Shown here piece after piece: positions 30,585 through 39,337 of a stretch of 64,000 nt of DNA. Source of the DNA: Flaviflexus salsibiostraticola (lineage in GTDB: Bacteria > Actinomycetota > Actinomycetes > Actinomycetales > Actinomycetaceae); the NCBI RefSeq assembly GCF_003952265.1, contig NZ_CP034438.1:2542001-2606000 (forward strand). Reading direction: 5' to 3'. The position numbers and the translations under genes were made by a program. Position 1 is the first letter of the stretch. Each line of letters begins with the position of its first letter. A model generated the notes under the pieces. It worked only from the letters and a program-made list of their open reading frames with translations, searched no databases and was not told the DNA's origin.

Positions 30585-31547
30585 ATGAAGAGAAGGCTTT
30601 TCGCCGCCCTCGGTGCGGCAGCCCTGGCGCTGTCCGCATGCAGCATGGGAGCCAGCGAGGATGCGTCCACGACCGGCGCCGACGATGACTCGATAAAGGT
30701 CGGCGTGCTCCTCAAGACGCTGTCGAGCGAGTACTGGAGCTATGTCGCGGCCGGTGTCGAGGATGCGGCCGAGGACCTGGGCGTCGATGTCCAGCTCCAG
30801 GGCCCCGCGTCCGAGACCTCCTACGACGAGCAGACCAACATGCTCGAGACGATGCTCGCCGATGATTCGATGGATGCCATCGTCGTCGCGCCGCTCCAGC
30901 CCGACTCCGTCGTCGCAGTCCTCGGAGACACCGAGAAGCCGATTCTCTTCGTCGACACCGACGCCCCCTACGAGAACAAGGTGACCTACATCGGCACCGG
31001 GAACGAAGAGGCCGCGCGTGCCGGCGGCGAAGCCGCCGCCGCGCTTGCGGGTGAGGGCGCCGAAGCCGCCTGGATCGGCGTGGTCCAGGGCAACACGACG
31101 ACCGACCAGCGCGAAGCAGGTTTCGTTGCGGGCCTCGAGTCCGGCGGCGTCACCGTCACGGCCAAGCAGTATGCCGAAGGCCTCGCCGACAAGGCCGCCT
31201 CCGTCATGGAGAACATCCTCACCTCGAACCCGAACCTCACGGTCGTCGTGACCGGCAATGACGAGATGGCGTCGGGCGCGGCACGCGCTGCCCAGTCCGC
31301 CGGCCGTGAGCTCATCATCTTCGGCTTCGACGGAATCCAGGCCGGCGTCCAGAACGTCATCGACGGAACCGTCACCGGCACCGTCGCCCAGGATCCCTAC
31401 GCCATGGGCTACAGGGCGGTCGAGTCGGCAGTGGCCGCCGCCCGCGGCGAGACCCTCGACGAGTTCATCGACACGGGCTCGAGGATCATCACCTCGGAGA
31501 ACGCCGAGGATTACCTTGCGACCCTGCGCGAGCAGCTCGGCGAATAG
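30585..31547 (+). CDS. sugar ABC transporter substrate-binding lipoprotein (periplasmic-binding 4 family)
   Basis: A 320-residue RbsB/AlsB-type binding protein. Signal with lipobox LSAC (Cys near residue 19), a short polar linker, then GVLLKTLSSEYWSYVAAGVED, AIVVAPLQPDSVVAVL, VTGNDEMASGAARAAQ and IFGFDGIQAGVQNVIDG, all typical of the family that binds single pentoses/hexoses. It feeds the ATPase and permease encoded next. The exact sugar is not evident. Confidence 0.9.
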   Translation: MKRRLFAALGAAALALSACSMGASEDASTTGADDDSIKVGVLLKTLSSEYWSYVAAGVEDAAEDLGVDVQLQGPASETSYDEQTNMLETMLADDSMDAIVVAPLQPDSVVAVLGDTEKPILFVDTDAPYENKVTYIGTGNEEAARAGGEAAAALAGEGAEAAWIGVVQGNTTTDQREAGFVAGLESGGVTVTAKQYAEGLADKAASVMENILTSNPNLTVVVTGNDEMASGAARAAQSAGRELIIFGFDGIQAGVQNVIDGTVTGTVAQDPYAMGYRAVESAVAAARGETLDEFIDTGSRIITSENAEDYLATLREQLGE

Positions 31548-31555
31548 ACAATCCA

Positions 31556-31589
31556 GGGCGGGGGCGCGGGAACGACCGCGCCCCCGCCC
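31556..31589 (+). other. intra-operon hairpin between binding protein and ATPase genes
   Basis: A perfect 14-bp GC-only stem (GGGCGGGGGCGCGG with its complement) around GAACGA, with no T tract. It lies between the binding-protein stop and the ATPase start and probably stabilises the upstream mRNA segment, giving excess binding protein. Confidence 0.6.
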
Positions 31590-31607
31590 TGAGCCGAAAG
31601 GGGACGC

Positions 31608-33116
31608 ATGACGCCGATAGTCGAGCTGCGGGGAGTAACAAAGAAATTCCCGGGAGTGGTCGCACTGCGCGACATGGGAATTGAGATCGAGCCGGGCGAG
31701 GTCCACGGGCTGATCGGTGAGAACGGGGCCGGAAAGTCGACCCTCATCAAGGTTCTCACGGGTGTCCACCGTCCTGAGGAGGGCGAGATCTGGGTCGATG
31801 GGACCGAGCATCGGTTCTCCTCGGCCCAGCAGGCGCAGCACGCCGGGATCGCCTGTGTCTACCAGGAGCTCAACATCGTCCGGCAGGTCTCGCTCACCGA
31901 CAACATCTTCCTCGGCCAGCCGATCCGGACGCGGCTCGGCCTGCTCGACTACAGGACAATGAACGCCAAGGCGACTGAGACGCTGGCAACCATGGGCATC
32001 GACGCCGACGTGACGCGCCCGGCGGGCGAGTTCGGCATGGGCGTCCTCCAGATGGTCGAGATCGCCCGCGCGCTGCTGCGGAACGCCCGCCTCATCATCA
32101 TGGATGAGCCGACGTCGTCACTCGGCGAATCCGAGGTGAAGCACCTCAACCGTGTCGTCCACGACCTGCGCGATCGCGGTGTCGCGATCCTCTTCGTCTC
32201 CCACAAACTCGAGGAGCTCTTCGAGCTCTGCGATCGGGTGACGGTCCTGAGGGATGGCGAGCGGATCTTCACGGAGCCGATGGTGGGGATGACCCACGAC
32301 CGCCTCATCCGTGCCATGGTCGGCCGCAGCGTTGACAGCCAGTTCCCCGAGCACCGTCCCAATCCGGGTGCCACCGCCATCAGGTTCGAGAATGTCACGT
32401 CCGTCGGCGCGCTGAAGGGCGTGAGCTTCGAGGCGCGGTACGGCGAGATCCTCGGCTTCGCCGGGCTCGTCGGCGCGGGCCGAACGGAGACGATGCGGGC
32501 GATCTTCGGCGACCTGCCCATCGACTCCGGCACCATCTACATCAACGGCAGCCCAGCCCGGATCTCCTCGCCCCAGGATGCCGTCCGGCAGGGGATCGCC
32601 TTCGTGACGGAGGATCGCAAGGGGCAGGGGCTCGTCCTCAACCAGAGCGTGGCGGACAACCTCATGATGGCCTCCTTCCGGCGGGTCGCCCCGCGGGGCT
32701 GGCTGTCTCCGGCCCGCGTCGAGACGGAGGCCGAGCGAACCATTGAGCAGCTGCGCATCAAGACGCCGGATGCGAAGAACCATGTGGGGAAGCTATCGGG
32801 CGGGAATCAGCAGAAGGTGGTCATCGGCAAGTGGATGAACTCGGATTCCGACATCTACCTGTTCGATGAGCCGACACGCGGCATCGATGTTGGTGCGAAG
32901 GTCGAGGTCTACAGCATCATGACCAGCCTCGTCGCCCAGGGGAAGTGCGTCATCATGGTCTCCTCGGAGCTGCCGGAGGTGCTGGGCATGAGCGACCGCG
33001 TCATCGTCATGCGCGGGGGAGAGGTCATGGCCGAGATCGGCCGCGGCGATCCCGACTTCAACGAGGACGACATCATGAAGGCCGCCTGGGGCAGGAAGAA
33101 AGAAGAAGCACTGTGA
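31608..33116 (+). CDS. sugar ABC transporter ATP-binding protein (RbsA/MglA type)
   Basis: A 502-residue protein with two fused ATPase domains. Domain 1: Walker A GENGAGKST (near residue 40), Walker B LIIMDEPTSSL. Domain 2: degenerate Walker A GLVGAGRTE, intact signature LSGGNQQKVVIGKW, Walker B IYLFDEPTRGIDVGAK. This asymmetric pattern is normal for the CUT2 family. RBS AAAGGGGAC. It overlaps the permease start by four bases. Confidence 0.93.
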   Translation: MTPIVELRGVTKKFPGVVALRDMGIEIEPGEVHGLIGENGAGKSTLIKVLTGVHRPEEGEIWVDGTEHRFSSAQQAQHAGIACVYQELNIVRQVSLTDNIFLGQPIRTRLGLLDYRTMNAKATETLATMGIDADVTRPAGEFGMGVLQMVEIARALLRNARLIIMDEPTSSLGESEVKHLNRVVHDLRDRGVAILFVSHKLEELFELCDRVTVLRDGERIFTEPMVGMTHDRLIRAMVGRSVDSQFPEHRPNPGATAIRFENVTSVGALKGVSFEARYGEILGFAGLVGAGRTETMRAIFGDLPIDSGTIYINGSPARISSPQDAVRQGIAFVTEDRKGQGLVLNQSVADNLMMASFRRVAPRGWLSPARVETEAERTIEQLRIKTPDAKNHVGKLSGGNQQKVVIGKWMNSDSDIYLFDEPTRGIDVGAKVEVYSIMTSLVAQGKCVIMVSSELPEVLGMSDRVIVMRGGEVMAEIGRGDPDFNEDDIMKAAWGRKKEEAL

Positions 33117-34114
33117 AGAACAGACGACTGACCGGACTGGTGAGGGCGCTTGCCCCGCTGTTCGCGCTCATTCTCCTTATCGTCATCATGAGCTCCGCGA
33201 CTCCCGAGTTCGCGACGGTCAACAACTGGATGAACGTCCTGCGACAGACCGCGGTCAACGGATTCCTCGCCACCGGCATGCTCCTCACCCTCATCACGGC
33301 CGGCATTGACCTGTCCGTCGGGACCAACGCGATCCTCTCGGCGGCGGTCATGGCCTACGTCATGATCACGTTCGATGTGATGAACCCTCTTGCGCTGCTG
33401 ACCATGGCCCTGCTGACCGGCACGTTCGTCGGGTTGGTCAACGGTGTACTCCTCACGAAGCTCAGGCTTCCGCACCCGTTCGTCTCGACACTCGGCATGA
33501 AGTACGTGCTGGCCGGGCTCGCGCTGTTCCTGCTCGCCACCCGCACGGTCGGCGGCTTCCCGGAGGGCGTCATGTTCCTCGGCTCGGCCGACCTGTTCAA
33601 GGGCAACGGGTTCAACGGCTTCCCCGTCTCCTTCATCGCCATGCTCATCCTCTTCGTCGCCGTTCACCTGCTGCTCAACCGAACGGCGCTCGGCAGATCG
33701 ATCTATGCCGTGGGCGGCAATCTCGAGGCGACACGGCTCTCGGGAATCAACACCGACCGTGTCCTCATCTTCGTCTATGCGGCCGCGGGCTTCTGTGCGG
33801 CGATCGCGGGAATCGTCATCGTCGGACGATCCGGCGTCGCGAATCCCTCGGCGGGCATGTCCGGCAATTACGAGACGGATGCGATCGCCGCCTGCATCAT
33901 CGGTGGGGCCTCCTTCACCGGCGGCAAGGGCAACGTGTGGGGGACACTCATCGGCGCCCTCATGATCTCCGTCATCCGCAATGGACTCACACTCATGAAC
34001 GCCCAATCGGACGTCCAGTTCATGGTCATCGGCGCTGTCATCATCGCCGCTGTTGCGATCGATGTCCGACGGAACGCCTCCGAGGAGAAGCGCCGCCGCC
34101 TCGCCGCAGCCTGA
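33113..34114 (+). CDS. sugar ABC transporter permease (RbsC type)
   Basis: A 333-residue permease with eight to ten membrane segments. The GTG at 33113 overlaps the ATPase stop (GTGA) and starts MKNRRLTGLVRALAPLFAL. Family motifs are TLITAGIDLSVG, LPHPFVSTLGMKYVLAG, YAVGGNLEATRLSGIN and the GGASFTGGKGNVWGTLIGAL segment. It is the last gene of the CUT2 operon; a HAD hydrolase follows with its own promoter. Confidence 0.92.
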   Translation: MKNRRLTGLVRALAPLFALILLIVIMSSATPEFATVNNWMNVLRQTAVNGFLATGMLLTLITAGIDLSVGTNAILSAAVMAYVMITFDVMNPLALLTMALLTGTFVGLVNGVLLTKLRLPHPFVSTLGMKYVLAGLALFLLATRTVGGFPEGVMFLGSADLFKGNGFNGFPVSFIAMLILFVAVHLLLNRTALGRSIYAVGGNLEATRLSGINTDRVLIFVYAAAGFCAAIAGIVIVGRSGVANPSAGMSGNYETDAIAACIIGGASFTGGKGNVWGTLIGALMISVIRNGLTLMNAQSDVQFMVIGAVIIAAVAIDVRRNASEEKRRRLAAA

Positions 34115-34167
34115 TGGGCCTTCGGCATGCGAGCCGGCGGCCTCCCTCTCCGCGGAATTCCCCTGAG

Positions 34168-34173
34168 TATGGT
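34168..34173 (+). promoter_or_regulatory. -10 box for the second HAD hydrolase
   Basis: TATGGT followed by seven bases and the ATG at 34181, the same spacing as the paralogue at 9443. No ribosome-binding site and no clear -35 box. Confidence 0.4.
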
Positions 34174-34180
34174 GGGGACT

Positions 34181-34837
34181 ATGGAACTTGAGCAGCTGTG
34201 GAGCGAAGTCGGCCTGAGTCATCGGCCGGACGGTGTCCTGTGGGACATGGACGGGACTCTCATCGACACCGAGCCTGAATGGCTCGCCGCGTCGATCGAG
34301 GTCGTCGAGGAGAGCGGCGGTATCTGGCTCGCGGACGAGGACCCGCAGGCGATCCTCGGGGTATCCTCCGAGGACCACGCGACGGCCCTCGCGCGTGCCG
34401 TCACGAGGGGCACGGGTCGTCCCGCCGATCCATGGCCGCTCTTTCATCGCGTCGTCGCCGCGGTCGAGAGGCACATGAGGGACGGGTTCACTCTGATGCC
34501 GGGCGCGCTCGAGCTCATGTCGGCGTTCGCCGGTGCCGATATCCCGCAGGCCCTCGTCACGGCCTCGCCCCGCGTCCTCGTCGACGCCCTATTCGACGGA
34601 ATCGACGGACACCCGTTGCGAACCGCCGTGACGGGTGACGATGACATCCCTGGCAAGCCCCACCCCGCACCGTACCTGCTCGGAGCTGAGCGCCTCGGTG
34701 TTCCAATCCAGCGCTGTCTCGGCTTCGAAGATTCCGTCACAGGTCTCGCGGCGGCGCGTGGCGCGGGAGCGGTGACCGTCTCCGTCACCGAACGCCCACT
34801 GGCGACACTCCTTCCACTTCTCGAGGTGCGATCCTGA
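34181..34837 (+). CDS. HAD-family phosphatase, paralogue of the 9443 gene
   Basis: A 218-residue HAD hydrolase. Motif I WDMDGTLIDTE, motif II in ALVTAS, motif III in GKPHPAPY, motif IV FEDSVTG; a helical C1 cap lies between motifs I and II. The fold layout and several linkers (LWDMDGT, IPQALVTA, TGDD/EP-PGKP) match the 9443 protein, so they are paralogues. An in-frame ATG at 34169 is possible, but it lies inside the -10 box. Following a sugar importer it may act on a sugar phosphate, but the specificity is unknown. Confidence 0.84.
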   Translation: MELEQLWSEVGLSHRPDGVLWDMDGTLIDTEPEWLAASIEVVEESGGIWLADEDPQAILGVSSEDHATALARAVTRGTGRPADPWPLFHRVVAAVERHMRDGFTLMPGALELMSAFAGADIPQALVTASPRVLVDALFDGIDGHPLRTAVTGDDDIPGKPHPAPYLLGAERLGVPIQRCLGFEDSVTGLAAARGAGAVTVSVTERPLATLLPLLEVRS

Positions 34838-34921
34838 CGGAAACAGTCAGGAGTTGTAAGCAGCACACTCAGGGTAACGGTTGCGCATAACACAACTCGG
34901 CTCACTTTCACCCATCTGAGA

Positions 34922-34927
34922 TATAAT
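34922..34927 (+). promoter_or_regulatory. consensus -10 box before sulP
   Basis: A perfect TATAAT in an A/T-rich pocket, eight bases before the GTG at 34936; no good -35 at standard distance. GTTGCG/CACAAC arms (34880-34896) lie upstream. Confidence 0.45.
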
Positions 34928-34935
34928 AAACGGCA

Positions 34936-36807
34936 GTGCCGGGTCATCGGCTTTCGGTTGGATTGAAAAGGCTTCGGTTGAATCTACGCCCCCATCTGCT
35001 CTCCCTGCTGCCGCGGACACAGGATTTCACGATCATGCGCAGCCACTGGCGGGGTGATCTGGCCGCCGGGGTGACCGTCGGCGTTGTCGCACTCCCGCTC
35101 GCGCTCGCCTTCGGGGTGTCCTCGGGCGTCGGCGCCGCCGCGGGCTTCGTCACGGCCATCATCGCCGGACTCGTCGCCACCATCTTCGGCGGCTCCAACC
35201 TTCAGGTCTCTGGACCGACGGGGGCGATGGTCGTCATCATCGCTCCGCTCGTCGCCGTCCACGGCCCCGGCGCCGTCCCGGTCCTCTCGATCCTTGCCGG
35301 CTTCCTCGTCATCCTCGGCGGGGTGCTCGGCATGGGGCGGGCGATCTCGCTCATCCCATGGCCCGTCATCGAAGGATTCACGCTCGGCATCGCGACGATC
35401 ATCGCGCTCCAGCAGCTCCCCAATGCGCTCGGGGTCCCGGCCTCCACGGAGTCAAACACGCTGCTCTCGGCCATCGAGACCATTCGATCGGCGCAGTGGC
35501 CGGAGGTGGCGGCACCGCTCGCGATCACGGCCGCCACAATCCTCGTCATCGTCGCGGTCACGAAGCTCCTGCCGACCTGGCCCGCCTCCCTTCTCGCGGT
35601 CGGAGCAGCGACCATCGTCGTCGCCGTTGTCGGCATCGATACCCCGCTCATCGGCGCTCTGCCGGACAGCCTCCCCGCGCCCTTCGTCCCGACTGCGAGC
35701 CCGGCGCTCCTCGCGGAGCTCATGCCCGGGGCGGTGGCCATCGCCATCCTCGCCGGCATCGAGTCGCTCCTATCGGCCCGCGTCGCCGCGGGTATGGTCA
35801 AGGGCGAGCGATATCACCCTGACAGAGAGCTGGTCGGTCAGGGGCTCGCCTCCGTCGCGTCGGGAATGTTCGGGGGAATGCCCGCCACGGGGGCGATGGC
35901 GCGGACGGCGGTCAACATCCGCGCAGGCGGACGCACCCGACTCTCCGTCATCATCCACGCACTCTTCCTCCTCGCGGTCGTCTACCTCGCATCCGGAATC
36001 GTCTCGACCATCCCGCTCGCGGCGCTCGCCGGCGTCCTGCTGGTCACGGCCTTCAACATGATCTCGTTCGCCACGGCGCGGACGATTCTCCTGTCGACCC
36101 GGTCGGATGCACTTGTCTTCTGTCTGACGGCCGGCATCACCGTCGTCCTCGACCTCATCTGGGCGATCGGAGTCGGCGTCGCCGTCACCGGGGTCCTTGT
36201 CCTTCGCCACCTCGCACGCCAGTCCGGCGTCTATCGCGAGGACACCCCCGAGCAGCGCCGCATCGCCATCCTCCGGATCGACGGCGCCATGTTCTTCGGA
36301 GTCTCCGACCGGATCGAATCCCAGATCCCCGAGTTCGAATCGATCGATGTCGTTATCCTCCGGCTCTCGCGAGTGGGCGTCATGGACGCGACGGGCGCAA
36401 AGGCGCTCGCCGACATCGCGATCCGTCTGCGCGAGGCCGGCAACGAGGTCTTCATCAAGGGAATCGACGCCTCACTCGTCGCCCTCATCGGCGAAGTCGG
36501 CGTCATCGACACGATCGGCGGCCCCGATCATCTGTTCACGAACCTCGACGACGCGCTTGCGGAGGCGGAGAGGGTCGTCGCCGCGAAGGACGAGGAGCGC
36601 AGGCTCCTCGCGGAGGCGCGGAGCCCCGACCATCATGGAAAGAGCCTCTGCCCGGTCGGGCAGAGGCTCTTGCTGGCAGTCAGGCTCACCTGCTGCGGTT
36701 CCACCAGTGTGTGGCGTCCCTCTGGAGGGCGCCCTGTTCGAGCTCGGCGCCGCCGGGGACGGACGCGGGGGAGGGGGCCTCGAGAGAGGTCCCGCGCCTG
36801 CGGCTGA
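34936..36807 (+). CDS. SulP-family anion transporter with STAS domain; C-terminus runs past its terminator
   Basis: A 623-codon frame for a SLC26/SulP transporter (sulfate, bicarbonate or other anion). The transmembrane domain with about 12-14 segments starts at HWRGDLAAGVTVGVVALPLALAFGV (near residue 38) and includes QVSGPTGAMVVIIAP and GGMPATGAMARTAVNIRAGGRT. The cytoplasmic STAS domain covers about residues 430-550 (ILRIDGAMFFGVSDRIE, LSRVGVMDATGAKAL). The last 50-60 codons, from about 36640, cross the shared terminator hairpin and overlap the convergent NCS2 gene by 122 bases; they are basic and not family-like. A lost stop or small frameshift near 36640 is likely. GTG 34936 is a tentative start; ATG 35035 is the next option. 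Confidence 0.8.
   Translation: MPGHRLSVGLKRLRLNLRPHLLSLLPRTQDFTIMRSHWRGDLAAGVTVGVVALPLALAFGVSSGVGAAAGFVTAIIAGLVATIFGGSNLQVSGPTGAMVVIIAPLVAVHGPGAVPVLSILAGFLVILGGVLGMGRAISLIPWPVIEGFTLGIATIIALQQLPNALGVPASTESNTLLSAIETIRSAQWPEVAAPLAITAATILVIVAVTKLLPTWPASLLAVGAATIVVAVVGIDTPLIGALPDSLPAPFVPTASPALLAELMPGAVAIAILAGIESLLSARVAAGMVKGERYHPDRELVGQGLASVASGMFGGMPATGAMARTAVNIRAGGRTRLSVIIHALFLLAVVYLASGIVSTIPLAALAGVLLVTAFNMISFATARTILLSTRSDALVFCLTAGITVVLDLIWAIGVGVAVTGVLVLRHLARQSGVYREDTPEQRRIAILRIDGAMFFGVSDRIESQIPEFESIDVVILRLSRVGVMDATGAKALADIAIRLREAGNEVFIKGIDASLVALIGEVGVIDTIGGPDHLFTNLDDALAEAERVVAAKDEERRLLAEARSPDHHGKSLCPVGQRLLLAVRLTCCGSTSVWRPSGGRPVRARRRRGRTRGRGPRERSRACG
36640..36671. terminator. bidirectional terminator between sulP and the NCS2 permease gene
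   Basis: A perfect 14-bp stem (AAGAGCCTCTGCCC with its complement) and a four-base loop GGTC. It lies 14 bases beyond the NCS2 stop codon on the minus strand, but inside the sulP reading frame on the plus strand. Confidence 0.8.
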
Positions 36808-38071
36808 TTGCCCTCATCGCGTGGTAGATGCCGATGGCGGCGAAGGAGCCGAGGGCGATGCCCTCGAACACCATGTCACCCAGGTGCCATGTGTAGTTGG
36901 CGATGGCGAGCACCATCGCGACGGCCGCAGTGTTGAGGTTGACCGGGTCGGAGAAGTCGACGCGGTTCTGGACCCAGATGCGGACGCCGAGCATGCCGAT
37001 CATGCCGTACAGCACGGTTGCGGCCCCACCGAGAACCCCGGGCGGGATCGTGGCGACAAGCTGGCCGAACTTCGGGAACATCGACAGGCCGAGGGCGACG
37101 AGCGCGGCGACGACGTAGGCGGCTGTCGAGTAGACGCGGGTCGCCGCCATGACGCCGATGTTCTCGGCGTAGGTTGTCGTGCCGGAGCCGCCGCCCGATC
37201 CTGCGAGCGCGGTCGAGATGCCATCGGCGAAGAGCGCACGCCCGGTCACGTCGTCGAGGTCCCTGCCGGTCATCGCCGCCACCGACTTGACGTGGCCGAC
37301 GTTCTCGGCGACGAGGACGAGGACGACGGGGATGAAGAGCCCCATGAGGCTGAGGTCGAAGGACGGTGCCCGGAAGTCGGGCACCCCGACCCAGTCCGCC
37401 GAGGAGATCGCCTGGAAGCTGACCTCGCCCTGGAGGATGGCCGCGATGTAGCCGGCGACGACACCGAGGAGGATCGAGAGGCGTCCGATGATGCCCTTGA
37501 AGAAGACGGTGATGAAGAGAATGGCGGTGACCGTGACAACGGCCGTCAGTGGTGCCTGGACAACGTTGTTCCAGGCCGCCGGTGCGAGGTTGAAGCCGAT
37601 GAGCGCGACGATCGCGCCGGTGACGACGGGGGGCATGAGCCGGTCGATCCAGCGCGCTCCGGCGATGTGGACGATGAGTCCGACGGCGGCGAGGGAGAGG
37701 CCGGTGGCGATGACTCCTCCCTGGGCCAGGGAGGCGAGCTCATCATCGAGCGGCTGACCGCCGTTCGCGACATAGCCGGTCACCGCGCCGATCGGGGCGA
37801 GGAGTGCGAAGGAGGAGCCGAGGTAGCTGGGAAGCCGGCCGGAGGTGATGAGGAGGAAGAGGATGGTGCCGATGCCCGTGAAGAACAGTGTCGTCGCCGG
37901 GTCGAAGCCGGTGAGAAGCGGGACGAGGAACGTCGCCCCGAACATGGCGACAACGTGCTGCGCGCCGATCCCGACGGTCTGCGGCCATGCCAGACGCTCA
38001 TCCGGCTGGACCACCTCTCCCGGTTCAATAGTCTTTCCGTCTCCGTGCAGTCGCCAGCCGAATGCGGCCAT
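36686..38071 (-). CDS. NCS2-family nucleobase permease (uracil/xanthine type)
   Basis: A 461-residue membrane protein with 12-14 segments. It opens with a UraA-like QTVGIGAQHVVAMFGATFLVPLL and contains the NCS2 signature GSGGGSGTTTYAENIGVMAATRVYS plus VAENVGHVKSVAAMTGRDL. The pattern is closer to uracil permeases than to purine ones. Start ATG 38071 has AGGAGGG eight bases upstream. It is transcribed alone, divergent from the WYL gene. Confidence 0.9.
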   Translation of the reverse strand: MAAFGWRLHGDGKTIEPGEVVQPDERLAWPQTVGIGAQHVVAMFGATFLVPLLTGFDPATTLFFTGIGTILFLLITSGRLPSYLGSSFALLAPIGAVTGYVANGGQPLDDELASLAQGGVIATGLSLAAVGLIVHIAGARWIDRLMPPVVTGAIVALIGFNLAPAAWNNVVQAPLTAVVTVTAILFITVFFKGIIGRLSILLGVVAGYIAAILQGEVSFQAISSADWVGVPDFRAPSFDLSLMGLFIPVVLVLVAENVGHVKSVAAMTGRDLDDVTGRALFADGISTALAGSGGGSGTTTYAENIGVMAATRVYSTAAYVVAALVALGLSMFPKFGQLVATIPPGVLGGAATVLYGMIGMLGVRIWVQNRVDFSDPVNLNTAAVAMVLAIANYTWHLGDMVFEGIALGSFAAIGIYHAMRAISRRRGTSLEAPSPASVPGGAELEQGALQRDATHWWNRSR

Positions 38072-38224
38072 AATGCCCTCCTAAGTGATCGAGCAAAGCC
38101 TACGGCCGCCCCTGGCGAGTCCTGCCTCCTGTCCATGTGATTTCGTCCACGCGGCAGGTGTGCCACGCCAACGGTGGCCGGTGAGTGCCGAGGTCAGACG
38201 CGTGCCTTTCCCGCGTGCGGCTGG

Positions 38225-38230
38225 TAGGAA
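38225..38230 (+). promoter_or_regulatory. possible extended -10 box of the WYL gene
   Basis: TGG-TAGGAA lies six bases before the ATG at 38237, suggesting a leaderless start; the last base does not fit TAnnnT, so the call is weak. Confidence 0.3.
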
Positions 38231-38236
38231 TGATGT

Positions 38237-38971
38237 ATGGACGCAGTCGACGAGATCCTCGCGAGGGTCATCACCGCCGGTCGCACAGGTGTGACGATCG
38301 GGGATATTGCGCGCGATCTCGGCATGGGGGACGAGGAGGTCCTCGCACTGCTGCGGCCCGTCAGTGATGACATCAGGCTCGAGGTCACCGGCAGCGGCGA
38401 CACGTCGAGCCTGAGCAGCGCTCAGAACCGCGTCGCCGAGGACGTCTTCGTCTTCCCCATGGGGGAGGGCCCCTCAGACGACAAGGTCCTCGACAGGCGC
38501 GCTGAGGCGGGCAGTGTCACCCTCTCGATCAACCAGGTTCTCGGACTCCTCGAGATCCTTCGCGCGGCGCCCATGATGTCGAACGCCCTCACCGAGGTTG
38601 AGGTGCACTCCTTGGCGCAGGCGGTGCGCCAGCTTCTGCCGGGCGATCTCGCCGGGGTGATGGCGCGGTGGGACAGTGTCCGGATCCCGGGGGATCTTGA
38701 GCGGATGCGGGGGACGATGAAGGCGGTGACAACGGCGATGATCGAGGGACGCCAGGTCCATCTCGTCTACATGTCCGAGTCCTCGAGCCTGACCACGCGG
38801 GTCGTCGACCCGCTCGCCGTGCTCTCATCCAATCAGGGCATCATCCTCCACGCCTACTGCCACCTGCGCAACGATGAACGGCAGTTCCGCCTCGACCGGG
38901 TGCTCAAGGCGACGATCCTCGCAGCGCTCAACAAGAGCGTCCGCCGCTCGGAGGGCCATACCGACGACTGA
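38237..38971 (+). CDS. WYL-domain HTH transcriptional regulator (short form)
   Basis: A 244-residue protein. Residues about 1-45 look like a winged HTH (ILARVITAGRTGVTIGDIARDLGM). Residues about 165-235 are a WYL domain (GRQVHLVYMSES...RVVDPLAVLSSNQGIILHAYCHLRNDERQFRLDRVLKATIL), in which the WYL triad is replaced by HAY. WYL proteins bind ligands or nucleic acid and regulate transcription. It is shorter than usual WYL regulators (about 320) and resembles one half of the PafB/PafC type. No partner half is beside it. Confidence 0.75.
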   Translation: MDAVDEILARVITAGRTGVTIGDIARDLGMGDEEVLALLRPVSDDIRLEVTGSGDTSSLSSAQNRVAEDVFVFPMGEGPSDDKVLDRRAEAGSVTLSINQVLGLLEILRAAPMMSNALTEVEVHSLAQAVRQLLPGDLAGVMARWDSVRIPGDLERMRGTMKAVTTAMIEGRQVHLVYMSESSSLTTRVVDPLAVLSSNQGIILHAYCHLRNDERQFRLDRVLKATILAALNKSVRRSEGHTDD

Positions 38972-39134
38972 GGGTGGGGACCCGCCTCCGGAGAGCGGTG
39001 TCAAGCGCTCGATTATAAGGAGTGTCACGAGGGTGACTCTTCCGCCCAGCCGGGCGAGGGGATAGGATCAATAGGTCGCTTTCTTGGAGGAGAGCACAGA
39101 ACGGTGTTAACCGTGACGCACTTTCCTCAGATGT
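38972..39134. other. left part of the S10-operon leader region
   Basis: The 366-base gap before rpsJ has no gene. This part holds an imperfect hairpin (about 39022-39045, GAGTGTCAC/GTGACTC with a bulge) that may end the WYL transcript. The rest is promoter and leader. Confidence 0.4.
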
Positions 39135-39164
39135 TTGCACGTCCGTGAGCATGTCTGCCACACT
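39135..39164 (+). promoter_or_regulatory. candidate promoter of the S10 operon
   Basis: TTGCAC (39135-39140), 18-base spacer, CACACT (39159-39164). A second candidate, TTGTCG (39254-39259) with GACACT (39277-39282) at 17 bases, lies nearer rpsJ. If the first is used the leader is about 165 bases. Confidence 0.4.
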
Positions 39165-39337
39165 AGGACGGTTGCTCGAGAGAGCGTGAAGACGTATGTC
39201 AGTCCCCAAGGGCTGGCTGGTAAATAAAATGGTTCACTGGGCCAACATAGGGCTGATTGTCGCGGGCCTTCCGCGGTGAGACACTCCCGGATGCGGGTAC
39301 ACGTGAACACTGCGGTTAAAGAGAGGTAGACGACGCC

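Noticed and set aside
9301-38971. The 30 kb block as a mobile genomic island
   Set aside because: No integrase, transposase, tRNA end or flanking direct repeat was found, and codon usage looks like that of the surrounding genes.
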